From Magnetovibrio sp. (lineage in GTDB: Bacteria > Pseudomonadota > Alphaproteobacteria > Rhodospirillales > Magnetovibrionaceae), in contig JANQJR010000060.1 of the NCBI GenBank assembly GCA_028281525.1, positions 1-43,468 of the forward strand: DNA of 43,468 nt. Reading direction: 5' to 3'. Both the position numbers and the translations under genes were made by a program. The notes beneath the pieces are model-generated. The model was given only the letters and a program-made list of their open reading frames with translations, was not told the DNA's origin and made no database searches. Shown in pieces: positions 8,218-16,500 of this stretch. Within the stretch, counting starts at the first letter, position 1, and each line of letters begins with the position of its first letter.

Positions 8218-9273
8218 ATGAGACATCTTCGCGCCGCATCGTTCGGTCTTATGCTTTTAGGTGCGTTGGCATGCCATGCAGCACCATCCCTGGCCGACAC
8301 CCTCCTCGCTTATGACGAAGTATGGTGGCAGGCTCAATACACCAAACTGTATGACAAACCCGAGTGTCAGGAGTTCATCCCGGCCATAGAAAAAATGCGG
8401 GAGTTCGATCGTTTTTCTGGCCAGTGGGGCGCGCCATTTACTTGGGCGCTCGGTCTGTATTGGGAAAATGGTGAATGTGCAGACCCCAATCAGGAAGAAG
8501 CGCTTGTGATTTTTACCGATTTGGCCGGACGCGGTGAAATTTTTCCAGCCATCTACCTTGCACAGCTTTATCACATCGAATACGGCGCGGATGTACCCTT
8601 GACCAAAGCCTGGATGGAACGCGCCAAAAATGTGATGCCACTCATCATCCGTGAAAACTGGCGTGACGTTTTCCACAAACCCTTGGCTGAAAGTTTTCAA
8701 CGCGCGGGGACTCCACTTTCCCCCCAACTGGAGGAAATCTTTACATGGGGCGAGGAAATGTTAAACGGTGATGCAGACCGGCTGTATGAATATGGCATGA
8801 CACTGCTGGAATATGGGCAAAATCCGGAAGACAACGTTCTTGCCTGCCGTTGGCTGTATGCGGCGGAGAGGAAGGGGCATGTCCAAGCGCGCTTTCATCT
8901 TGCCCGAATCCATATTCTCGGAGATGGCGTTGTTCAAGCTCCGAGAGAGGCTCGCCCATGGCTGTATTTTTCCGTAAACAAAGACAAGAACATTGACGCA
9001 CTAATTTTCCTATCCACACTTCTGGAAAAGGGAGGCGTGTTCAAGAGAGACCTTTCGGATGCTTATACCGCTCTCTTAAGGGCCAAGCAAATGGGCGCGG
9101 GTGTCACTTCGGAAATCGTGCAGCTTCGCAACAAACTTTCAGATAGAGACATCGAGCATGCCGAGTGGCTTGCTAATCAGGAAACAGCGGCCATTACGTT
9201 TAGCGTTTCAGATACATTCACACATCCCAGAACGTCACGCATCGCACCCCAAATCTGCAAATTTTCGCCTTAG
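8218..9273 (+). CDS. Exported Sel1/TPR-like repeat protein, candidate immunity protein 1
   Basis: 351 residues. A clear signal peptide runs MRHLRAASFGLMLLGALACH and ends about APSLA-DT, so the mature protein should be periplasmic. Alpha-helical Sel1-like repeats follow: PAIYLAQLYH...TKAWMERA near residue 105 and RWLYAAERKGHVQARFHLAR near residue 215, the latter ending in ILGDGVV and a WLYF helix. Sel1-repeat proteins act as scaffolds, and some serve as immunity proteins for secreted effectors. It runs head-on into the PG-binding/MuF-like gene at 9235-10335 and overlaps its 3' end by 39 bases. The same convergent pairing with an exported Sel1 protein is seen at 22017-22625. The immunity role is inference; the family and export signal are seen. 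Confidence 0.65.
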   Translation: MRHLRAASFGLMLLGALACHAAPSLADTLLAYDEVWWQAQYTKLYDKPECQEFIPAIEKMREFDRFSGQWGAPFTWALGLYWENGECADPNQEEALVIFTDLAGRGEIFPAIYLAQLYHIEYGADVPLTKAWMERAKNVMPLIIRENWRDVFHKPLAESFQRAGTPLSPQLEEIFTWGEEMLNGDADRLYEYGMTLLEYGQNPEDNVLACRWLYAAERKGHVQARFHLARIHILGDGVVQAPREARPWLYFSVNKDKNIDALIFLSTLLEKGGVFKRDLSDAYTALLRAKQMGAGVTSEIVQLRNKLSDRDIEHAEWLANQETAAITFSVSDTFTHPRTSRIAPQICKFSP

Positions 9274-10335
9274 TTCCTTGAGTACTGCTCTCTGCTCCTC
9301 GAGATAAGCAGCGGCAGAGTTCTCATGCGCATCGAGTTCATCCACCTTCTCCATAAGTTCATCAGCTTTTGTACAGGCATCATACACATCGCCTGCAGAG
9401 GTGATGAATTCTGAGCCACCACTCCGAATAGCGCTCCCCGGGCCGCCTTTCACCCATCCTCCACCAAAACCTCCAAGTGTCTTCCAGCCACCAGCGGCAA
9501 GAGCCTCGTTACATTTATCTTGCCACTTCTGTTGTTCCTTAATCGCATCACGAAGTTCCTTTTGCATGGTCTCCCACTGTCTATAAGCCTCATCAACTGC
9601 AATCTGCTGATTTTCGATTTCATGCCGCAGGGCTTTGCATTCCGCTTCATTGTCCTTCACATCTTCCGCCCAGCAGCGGCAATTCGGCGCTTCGCCGGGG
9701 TGCCCACCGTCGGGCGGGGATTCCCAGGAAAAGACTTCTCCATCGCGCGCGGCATGGGATTCGCGCACCTTCCCATCGCCTTGCGTGCGCCAGACGTATT
9801 CGCCTTTCTTTTCCTCCTCGTCCGTGTCCTCGGTTGAAAGATTTCGATATTCACCTCCCCGGCCCATTCTGCCGATACCATCGTCCTCACCCGGCAAAAC
9901 GGGTTCGATCGGAATGGTGTCGGGCAGAATCGTATAATCAGGTTCTTCCGTTATATCGGTTATGGGCAAGAGGATTTTGTCACCCTCTCTACCAAGATCG
10001 TTTGGCACAATGTCGGGCAAAGGCCTTGTGACATCGGGGTTCGGCTCGTCCGGGATGATGTAGGGAAGATTACTTGCGTCATCCCGGCCAAGAGGCTCGG
10101 CGGGGCCAAGGAGCATTTCCTCAGTCTTACCACCGGGATCGATCACGCCGTCGGCCTTCAGGCCACTGGCTTCTTGAAATGCTTTGATGGCGTCGAAAAG
10201 TGCGCGGTCGGGGAATTCATCGATACCCCAACCGGGGGCTTGATAAAAACCGAGACGCGTCAACGCGCCTTTGACCATGGTCACGTCGGCGGGGTGCACG
10301 CTCGCGCTCGCCGCCAGCTTGCTGTAGAGAAGCAT
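9235..10335 (-). CDS. Peptidoglycan-binding protein with MuF-like segment, candidate effector 1
   Basis: 366 residues. Residues 5-75 form a PG_binding_1-type module (KGALTRLGFYQAPGWG, FDAIKAFQEASGLKADGVID). It is closely similar to the N-terminus of the protein at 22653-24512, including the shared KLAASAS lead and YQAP.WG. A proline/aspartate-rich linker covers about 85-170. Residues 179-223 read YVWRTQGDGKVRESH...NCRCWAED, the ending of phage MuF/gp7-type minor head proteins. The last 140 residues are a coiled coil, a glycine-rich stretch and another coiled coil, of no known family. It is the final gene of the late block and converges with an exported Sel1 protein. It could be a virion-borne effector or a wall-binding virion protein; the toxin role is inferred. 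Confidence 0.65.
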   Translation of the reverse strand: MLLYSKLAASASVHPADVTMVKGALTRLGFYQAPGWGIDEFPDRALFDAIKAFQEASGLKADGVIDPGGKTEEMLLGPAEPLGRDDASNLPYIIPDEPNPDVTRPLPDIVPNDLGREGDKILLPITDITEEPDYTILPDTIPIEPVLPGEDDGIGRMGRGGEYRNLSTEDTDEEEKKGEYVWRTQGDGKVRESHAARDGEVFSWESPPDGGHPGEAPNCRCWAEDVKDNEAECKALRHEIENQQIAVDEAYRQWETMQKELRDAIKEQQKWQDKCNEALAAGGWKTLGGFGGGWVKGGPGSAIRSGGSEFITSAGDVYDACTKADELMEKVDELDAHENSAAAYLEEQRAVLKELRRKFADLGCDA

Positions 10336-10427
10336 GATTTATTCTTTCCGGATTTGAGAGGGGAGGTTCCGCCGTCAAACGAACAGTGGCCGCACCACTT
10401 CGGTGCTGGAGCGATTGAAGTCGAAAC

Positions 10428-10652
10428 TCACAACGTCACGTCTTTTTTATAAACGCACGCGGTGCTTTCCAGACGGAAGCCGATCACGTCGTAGCGTTTT
10501 TTGAGGACTTCGATCGCCCTGGACGCACCGCTCAGGCACGTGCCCACATCGCGCTGGGGGTGCATGCCCATATACGATTCTTCCAGCCGCGCACCGGACG
10601 GGTCGATGGCCGGGTTGTTGTTGACGGTAAAAACGATGATGAGCCAATACAT
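10428..10652 (-). CDS. Small phage protein of unknown function
   Basis: 74 residues beginning MYWLIIVFTVNNNP, a short hydrophobic start that could be a weak signal or membrane segment. A basic region follows (RAIEVLKKRYDVIGFRLES) with two cysteines. The ATG at 10652 is preferred over a GTG one codon earlier. It sits 40 bases after the holin gene and 92 bases before the start of effector 1, in the lysis end of the block. I do not recognise the family; small proteins of this shape are common beside phage lysis genes. Confidence 0.5.
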   Translation of the reverse strand: MYWLIIVFTVNNNPAIDPSGARLEESYMGMHPQRDVGTCLSGASRAIEVLKKRYDVIGFRLESTACVYKKDVTL

Positions 10653-10692
10653 CACTTAACCTACCTTTCCAATTTCAATGCAACGAGGTGAC

Positions 10693-11073
10693 CTATTCTT
10701 TCCAGGTCTTGAGGGCCTTTTCCGCCGTGCGCCCAACCACGTAACCGCCGACGCCGAGCTTGAGGAGATCCCACATGTCGGGCGGGATGTCGGCCGCCGG
10801 CGTGCCGAAGACCGGCACGATGACGTAGTTGTTGGCGACGATGACGCCGAACAGCACCATCAAGAGCGGCCGCCAATTACGCTGCAGCCAGCTTTCGCCC
10901 TTCGCTTCGGCGATGATGATGTCCGCGGCGGCCTGCAGTTCCTTCATCTCACCCGACAGCGCGATCTCGTTGAGCTTGGCCTTGATTTGATTGGCCTGGT
11001 CCTTGTCTTCGACGGCCTTGTCGACGACACCCAACAGGCCTGACAGCAGCGGGCCGATGATGGCGGGAAACAT
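10693..11073 (-). CDS. Holin family protein
   Basis: About 126 residues. It has an N-terminal hydrophobic stretch (MFPAIIGPLLSGLLGVVDKA), a charged helical middle (LNEIALSGEMKELQAAADII) and, after WLQRNWRPLL, membrane segments MVLFGVIVANNYVIVPVF and LLKLGVGGYVVGRTAEKAL. This is the pattern of the three-TM holin family found in alphaproteobacterial prophages and gene transfer agents. AAGGAG lies six bases before ATG 11073, deciding that start over an ATG five codons upstream. It lies directly downstream of the SleB-type hydrolase, so hydrolase and holin form the lysis unit. Confidence 0.8.
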   Translation of the reverse strand: MFPAIIGPLLSGLLGVVDKAVEDKDQANQIKAKLNEIALSGEMKELQAAADIIIAEAKGESWLQRNWRPLLMVLFGVIVANNYVIVPVFGTPAADIPPDMWDLLKLGVGGYVVGRTAEKALKTWKE

Positions 11074-11084
11074 GGTGCGCTCCT

Positions 11085-11579
11085 TCATTCAATGGTGTTG
11101 TAGAACTCATGACGGCCCAGCTCGAAGCTCACCGGCTTGCCCCGCGACCAGGGTGGCGAAACATGTTTCGTGTGGTAATGGGTCGCCCCTTTTGTCATGT
11201 CGTCGATGCAGCCGGATACCGCGCGGCGCGCGATACGCAGGCAGGTGTCGAACACCCGGTGCCCCGGCTCCACAGACAAAATCTTCGCACGGTTGGGATC
11301 GCCTTCGTTCCAGCAGGAAAACTGCCAAGGCTTCAAACACACCTCTTCGATGGTGTTGCCCCACCAATACCCGCCCCTGTCATGGGCGCGTTTGACGCGA
11401 TTGAGAATCACACAGGCCACGGCTTCCTTGCCACGCACGGTTTCCCCCCGCGCTTCGCCGTAAATCGTGCGCGCCAGGACATCGACCTCGCGGTTGCGTC
11501 GGGCCTCAAGGGTGGTTTCACGCTTCATGGACTTGATGTCGAAGAGCTTCTCAGGCTTGGTCTTTTTATGGTGGCTCAT
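11085..11579 (-). CDS. SleB-type cell wall hydrolase (endolysin)
   Basis: 164 residues. After a basic leader (MSHHKKTKPEKLFDIKSMKR) comes the Hydrolase_2/SleB domain: VLARTIYGEARGETVRGKEA, where the glutamate of GEAR is the catalytic acid of the family, then VACVILNRVK, CLKPWQFSCWNEGDP and THYHTKHVSPPW. Such enzymes cleave the glycan backbone of peptidoglycan. There is no signal peptide, so release would depend on the neighbouring holin. Its start overlaps the stop of the spanin-like gene (ATGA), pointing to translational coupling in a lysis operon. Confidence 0.88.
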   Translation of the reverse strand: MSHHKKTKPEKLFDIKSMKRETTLEARRNREVDVLARTIYGEARGETVRGKEAVACVILNRVKRAHDRGGYWWGNTIEEVCLKPWQFSCWNEGDPNRAKILSVEPGHRVFDTCLRIARRAVSGCIDDMTKGATHYHTKHVSPPWSRGKPVSFELGRHEFYNTIE

Positions 11580-11890
11580 TTGCCACCCCCCACCCGCTCC
11601 ACGCGGGTGATGTCGAGCTTTTCTTCGATGCGCACCAAGTGCTGAGTGAGGCGCTCTTCCACATCGCGTATGTACGAAATGGAAGCGTAGCTTTTCGCCA
11701 CGTCCAGTTTGTAGGCATCCAGGTTTTGACGTAGGTGCGCCAACCCGATTTCGGCGGAATGCCGGACGCTGTCGATTTCTTCTTGGTTGATGCGGTAATT
11801 CCGCCAACCGAGCAAAAACAGGCCCGCAAGCACGGGCAGTTCCACGGCCGTGATCCACCAGATGAGATCGAAGCCTGATGCGGTGTCCAT
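11576..11890 (-). CDS. Small membrane-anchored coiled-coil protein (spanin-like)
   Basis: 104 residues: one N-terminal membrane segment (LIWWITAVELPVLAGLFLLG) followed by a long charged helix (HLRQNLDAYKLDVAKSYA and on to RIEEKLDITRVERV). The topology is that of an inner-membrane spanin, or of a small coiled-coil protein often found next to phage lysins. The start at 11890 follows a GGAG motif and avoids a long unconserved extension. It sits between the large terminase, from which a terminator separates it, and the SleB-type lysin with which it overlaps by four bases. The exact family is unknown to me. Confidence 0.6.
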   Translation of the reverse strand: MDTASGFDLIWWITAVELPVLAGLFLLGWRNYRINQEEIDSVRHSAEIGLAHLRQNLDAYKLDVAKSYASISYIRDVEERLTQHLVRIEEKLDITRVERVGGGK

Positions 11891-11928
11891 GGAGGTCTCC
11901 TTATATAGGGGGCGATAGAGGGCAAAGG

Positions 11929-11951
11929 AAAACCCCCGCGTCTGCGGGGGC
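11929..11951 (-). terminator. Terminator between the large terminase and the lysis genes
   Basis: On the minus strand a CCCCCGC/GCGGGGG stem with a four-base loop is followed by TTTT. It lies between the terminase stop (11973) and the spanin-like start (11890), so the lysis genes probably have read-through or their own promoter. Confidence 0.8.
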
Positions 11952-11972
11952 TGAAGGTGATGAATATGTGTG

Positions 11973-13490
11973 TCAAAGATCGAAACTGGTTTTGGCGGTG
12001 AACCCACCGCCACCTCCGGTCCAACTGGGGCGTTTGTCCGGCGCCAGTGCATTGGGGTTGCGCGGCAGACGTACCGGCTCCGCCAACAGACATCCCGCCA
12101 CGGCATCCAGTCCGTCATCCCGCGCCCTGGCGGCGGGCCGCCATTCGCGCACCTCGGTCAAGAACGGCGTCTGGCGCACGCTGTCGTGCACATGGATGCG
12201 CCCGGCGGCGAGCGGCGCGTCGAAGGCTTCCAGGATGCGAAGATCCTTAGGGGTGCTGGAGTGGTGCTCCAACACCGCGCAGGTTACCCCCTGCTCTTCG
12301 ATTTCCCGGCGCAGCAGGCTCGGCAGAAACTTGCCGATGCCGTTGGTTTCCAGGGTGAGAGACGGTAGGTGGAGTTCCTTCACGAACGCCACCGCTTGGC
12401 GACACAGCTGCTGGGCTTCGGACACGTCGTCGACCCGCTTGGGATCGTGGGTCATGTAGGCGACCCGGTGCAGCCAATAGCGGCCGTCCTCGGATGTGTA
12501 GACACAGGCGATGACGGAGCTGTCGCCGCGCCTAGGCGCGCCGAAGCTCGGGTCCCACCAGGCGCTGGCGGACATCAGCTTATGATCGCCCAATTTCAAC
12601 ACCGCCTCGCCGTTCATTTCCGCATAGACCAGTTCGTTGCCGTAAGGTTTGAGCAAGTCCGCATCCAGGCGGCCTTCGGCGATGTCCACCGCTTCCAACA
12701 ACATCTGTGAACGGAACTTGTTCGGTCCCGTACGCCGGCGGATGGAGGCGATGCGTTTTTTGGAAAAGCGTTCCGGCCACACGGACTCGCCCTTGTGGTC
12801 GAAGATCGGAATCTCCAACCGCTTGAACCCGTTCAAGTACGGCACTTCCTCGCCTGCGTCGCGACACGGTTTCTTGGCGTAGATGCTGTTGAAAGTGTGC
12901 GGCGTACCGACGTAGAGCTGCAAACCACCCGGTACCAGGACGTAATCGATTTCATCCAGGCGTTCGCGCAGGTCCGCACGCTTCTGTGCGGTGTCCGACG
13001 TGTTGGGCACTTCCACATCGTCCAGGATCACCACGTCGGCGCGCGACCCGGTGATGTTGGTGGAAATCCCCTTGGCGAGCATGGAAGGATCGCGCAGTTC
13101 GCTGTCGCGGTTGATGGTGAACTGGTCCGACGCCCACTGATCGCGGCTTTTGGGTTTGAACCCCGCGCACACCGGATGGCGTTCGATCACGCGTTTGACG
13201 TTGCGCGTCATCTTGCGCGCCAACGCCAGATCCGCGGCCAACACCATGATACGGAGCGACGGGTTGGTCGCCAGCAGCCAGGCGCAAAACAGGCCGACCA
13301 AAGTCGACTTGCCGGAGTTGCGAAACGCCATCAGTAGAAGTTCGCGATCCGTACCCTGCCAACTTTCGGACAGCCATGCGGAAATCGTTTCGTGATGTTT
13401 GGGGGTGGTGAGGTTTTGATCCTTGTTCCAGGTTGCGACGAAATCGGCGAAACTCACGTCAGAGCCGGAAGGTAACTGGTCTTCTGCCAT
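11973..13490 (-). CDS. Phage terminase large subunit
   Basis: 505 residues, T7-like TerL. The ATPase motifs are AFRNSGKST (Walker A, residues 55-63) and VVILDDVE (Walker B, 153-160). The nuclease domain has WWDPSFGAPRRGDSS, LETNGIGKF and ARDDGLDAVAG, so the acidic metal-binding residues are kept and the enzyme looks intact. It packages DNA into proheads by ATP hydrolysis and cuts concatemers. The start is the ATG at 13490, with GGAGG six bases upstream. No small terminase is recognisable; the place after the tail fibre is the T7 position for terminase. Confidence 0.92.
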   Translation of the reverse strand: MAEDQLPSGSDVSFADFVATWNKDQNLTTPKHHETISAWLSESWQGTDRELLLMAFRNSGKSTLVGLFCAWLLATNPSLRIMVLAADLALARKMTRNVKRVIERHPVCAGFKPKSRDQWASDQFTINRDSELRDPSMLAKGISTNITGSRADVVILDDVEVPNTSDTAQKRADLRERLDEIDYVLVPGGLQLYVGTPHTFNSIYAKKPCRDAGEEVPYLNGFKRLEIPIFDHKGESVWPERFSKKRIASIRRRTGPNKFRSQMLLEAVDIAEGRLDADLLKPYGNELVYAEMNGEAVLKLGDHKLMSASAWWDPSFGAPRRGDSSVIACVYTSEDGRYWLHRVAYMTHDPKRVDDVSEAQQLCRQAVAFVKELHLPSLTLETNGIGKFLPSLLRREIEEQGVTCAVLEHHSSTPKDLRILEAFDAPLAAGRIHVHDSVRQTPFLTEVREWRPAARARDDGLDAVAGCLLAEPVRLPRNPNALAPDKRPSWTGGGGGFTAKTSFDL

Positions 13491-13553
13491 GCTCACCTCC
13501 GCTCACATCGTGCGGAACGTCATGGGCGTTCTCCTTTTTGTTATGGATGGGCT

Positions 13554-16500
13554 TTAACGGGCGGGATTCTCCCGCTTACCGTTGGGTTGGACGAAGGCGA
13601 TGTAGACCAAACCGCTTGACGTATTCACATCGCCGTTGGTTCCGCGAACCTTGATGCCGTTGGCGAGAAAATCGACGCCATGTGTACTGTCCGTGATTTC
13701 AGCATTGCTGCCATTTGCGGTGAGATAATCATCGATTTGGTTATAGGATGTCCGGGTGTTGTCATTGATCTGCCAGCTATAGGTGCCGGTGCCGTTCGTG
13801 CCACCTTTGAACATGCACCACACAGGCGAGCCACCCAGGTTGATAAAAGGCCCGTCCGCATTGCCGTTCCCGGTGTAACTGCCGATCTTGCAAAACTCGG
13901 TTTCCGCAAAAATGTAGGCGATGTAACCATCCCCGTTGTAGTTCACTTCGTGGTAACTTGACGGTGCGCCACCGAGCGTGATGAGCGTTGACGTGGGCTC
14001 GGTGCTGTTCCACTGCAAGGAGGCGTCATAGGCTGCACTCGTTTGGTTGAGAACCAAACCAGACGTCGCGCCCGTGACCCCAAGGGACGAATGATATACG
14101 GCCCAGCTGCGCGCGCCGTCCGCACCGTTCTGATGCGTCTTCTTGATGATGATCATGCCCGGCTTCTTGCCAAGGCTGTGCGGGATGGTCGCGCCCGCCG
14201 TACCGTTGCCGGTGTAGGTGACGATGCTCACGCCCAGCTCGGGATTGTAGATTTCCTTCGAAGGCGTGATGGTGGGCGAACCGGACCAGCCCGACGTTTT
14301 GGTATTGGGCAGGTTGGCGCACCATGCGGTGTAATCTGTATTAAGGCTATTACAGAAACTATCTGATCCAACCGTAAAACCGTCAGCATCAAAGCTTGTA
14401 AGTCCGTTCACTTCCGTACTTTCAGCATTGACACCATCGGTTCGCAACCGTTTCTGCGCCCCCCGTACAACATCAAAAACAGCGTGCCCGGTCGCAACAT
14501 CTCGGTTTTTGATCCATACGAAATCCGGCTGATACCCGACGCCTGTAACAGCGTTAGAAGAAGTGCCATCACCCGTCCACAGAACCGTCTTGAAATGATC
14601 ATCGATGTTGCCGGGTTGATTCTGAAGATTATCAGTGTTGATGGCTTTGGCCGTCGAACCCGCCCCAATCAAGGTATGGATCCATTCGTCCTCTGCAAAC
14701 GCAACGGTCATGTAATCGATAGAACCGGAACCATAGCCGGATAGGTAAAAGATCAAGTCTTCATCAACGGTATCGGACGTGGACGAATAGAGAAGCGAGC
14801 CGTTTTTATAGAGGTAAACGCGACGACTTTTAATAACCACGTCGTAAATGTCGCCACTATCCATATCATCGGAACCATCCACCGTGACACGAGAACCATC
14901 GCCATTGCTATATCCAATGTCGGTATTCGTCGTGTGGTCGTAGAAGTTATAGAAGCCGGGCGTTGTGTCAGTGTCATCATTCCAACCGTTGTCCGCGTGT
15001 TTCGCATCTAAAGTGGAAAAACCGAATTTGCTGGCGTTGTTTGTATGTCCGCTGCCCATCGCAATCTGCACACGCCAGCCGTCGCTGTCGTTGGCCGGAA
15101 CGGCAAAGATTGAGTAACAGTTGAAATAGGACGAACCAGAGGATGGACATGAGTAGCTTTTATTGCCATTCGTAAGTGTAACACTTGCATGCTTGTCCAA
15201 AGCATTGAGCGTACACGTAACATTCGTCGGCGTGCTGGTGACCTGGGTGACGCCGCCGTGGGTTTGCCAGTTCTGGCCCTCCAGGGCGGCGCGCTTGGCC
15301 GGCTCGCCGATCATCATGTAGATATGCGTATTGCCGTTCGAATTGACTTCGTTATTTGCCCGGTGCTTGACTCCATTGGCGACAATATCGTGGTTGTACA
15401 CAGCACCGGTGTTTTCGGCATGGGACAAGTTCGGATAAAGCGTTTCGTCCCCCGGGTTGTATGGAGAACGGACGGTGTCTTTAACCCACCAATTGCCGGC
15501 ACTATCCACACCTTTTTCAAGAACCCAAACAGGAGAAACACCTGCATTGATCATCGGGCCGTCCGTGCTGCCGTTACCTTCGTAGCTGCCGATCTTGATG
15601 TAATCCGTTGCGGTGAAGATGTAGGCGACGTAATCATCCCCGTTGTAGTTCATCTCAGGGTTTGTACCGAAAGTGATCGACGTACTTGTCGGTTCGGTAT
15701 CATTCCAAGACGGCGTGTATGTGTATGATGTATTGTTTAGATTCAAATATAAAGTTTTGGTAGCGCCCAAAGCTGAATGATAGACAGGCCAAGACCGAGC
15801 ACCATCCCCACCATTCGCCACGCGTTTCTTGACAATCACCATCCCCGGTTTCTGGCCCAAACTATGCGGGATGGTCGCGCCCGCCGTACCGTTGCCGGTG
15901 TAGGTCACGATGCTCATGCCCAGCTCGGCGTTGTAGATTTCCTTAGTGGGCGTAATGGTGGGTGAACCGGACCAACCGGACGTTTTGGTGTTGGGAAGGC
16001 GGGCACACCATGCAACATAAGTGCCGGGAGTGCCGTCATTCACATCACCGCTATCGTCTGTCGTAAAGCCATCACTATCGAACGATACAAGATCAACGTT
16101 CGGATCGTAGGGCTCTGCCGCTGTAGAATTGGGTGAAAGAGGATTCCCCACCCCACGAATGTCGTCAAATATAGCGTTACTACGAGTCAGATTTCGGCAT
16201 TTGATCCACACAAAATCAGGTTGGAAACCCACGCCCGTAACCGCGTTGTTGCTGGGACTGTTGCCTGTATACAGAACCGTATTGAAGTGCTCCGTCACCG
16301 GGCTGGCGTTTACGGCTGGGAGATTGTTAGTGGTGAGATAATTCGATGCCGCAATCTTATGCGTCATCTCGTCGGGGTTGGCGACGATTGTAACCATCCC
16401 GCCGCTATCCACAGTGGCGCCAAAGACGAAACGTCCTGTGATACCCGTCGCAGCGGGGTTTCCACCATTTTGAACAACGCCGTTCTTGTAAAAGTACAAG

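Noticed and set aside
9235-10335. Calling effector 1 simply an endolysin
   Set aside because: It has a wall-binding module but no catalytic domain that I can recognise; the SleB-type protein at 11085-11579 fills the lysin role.
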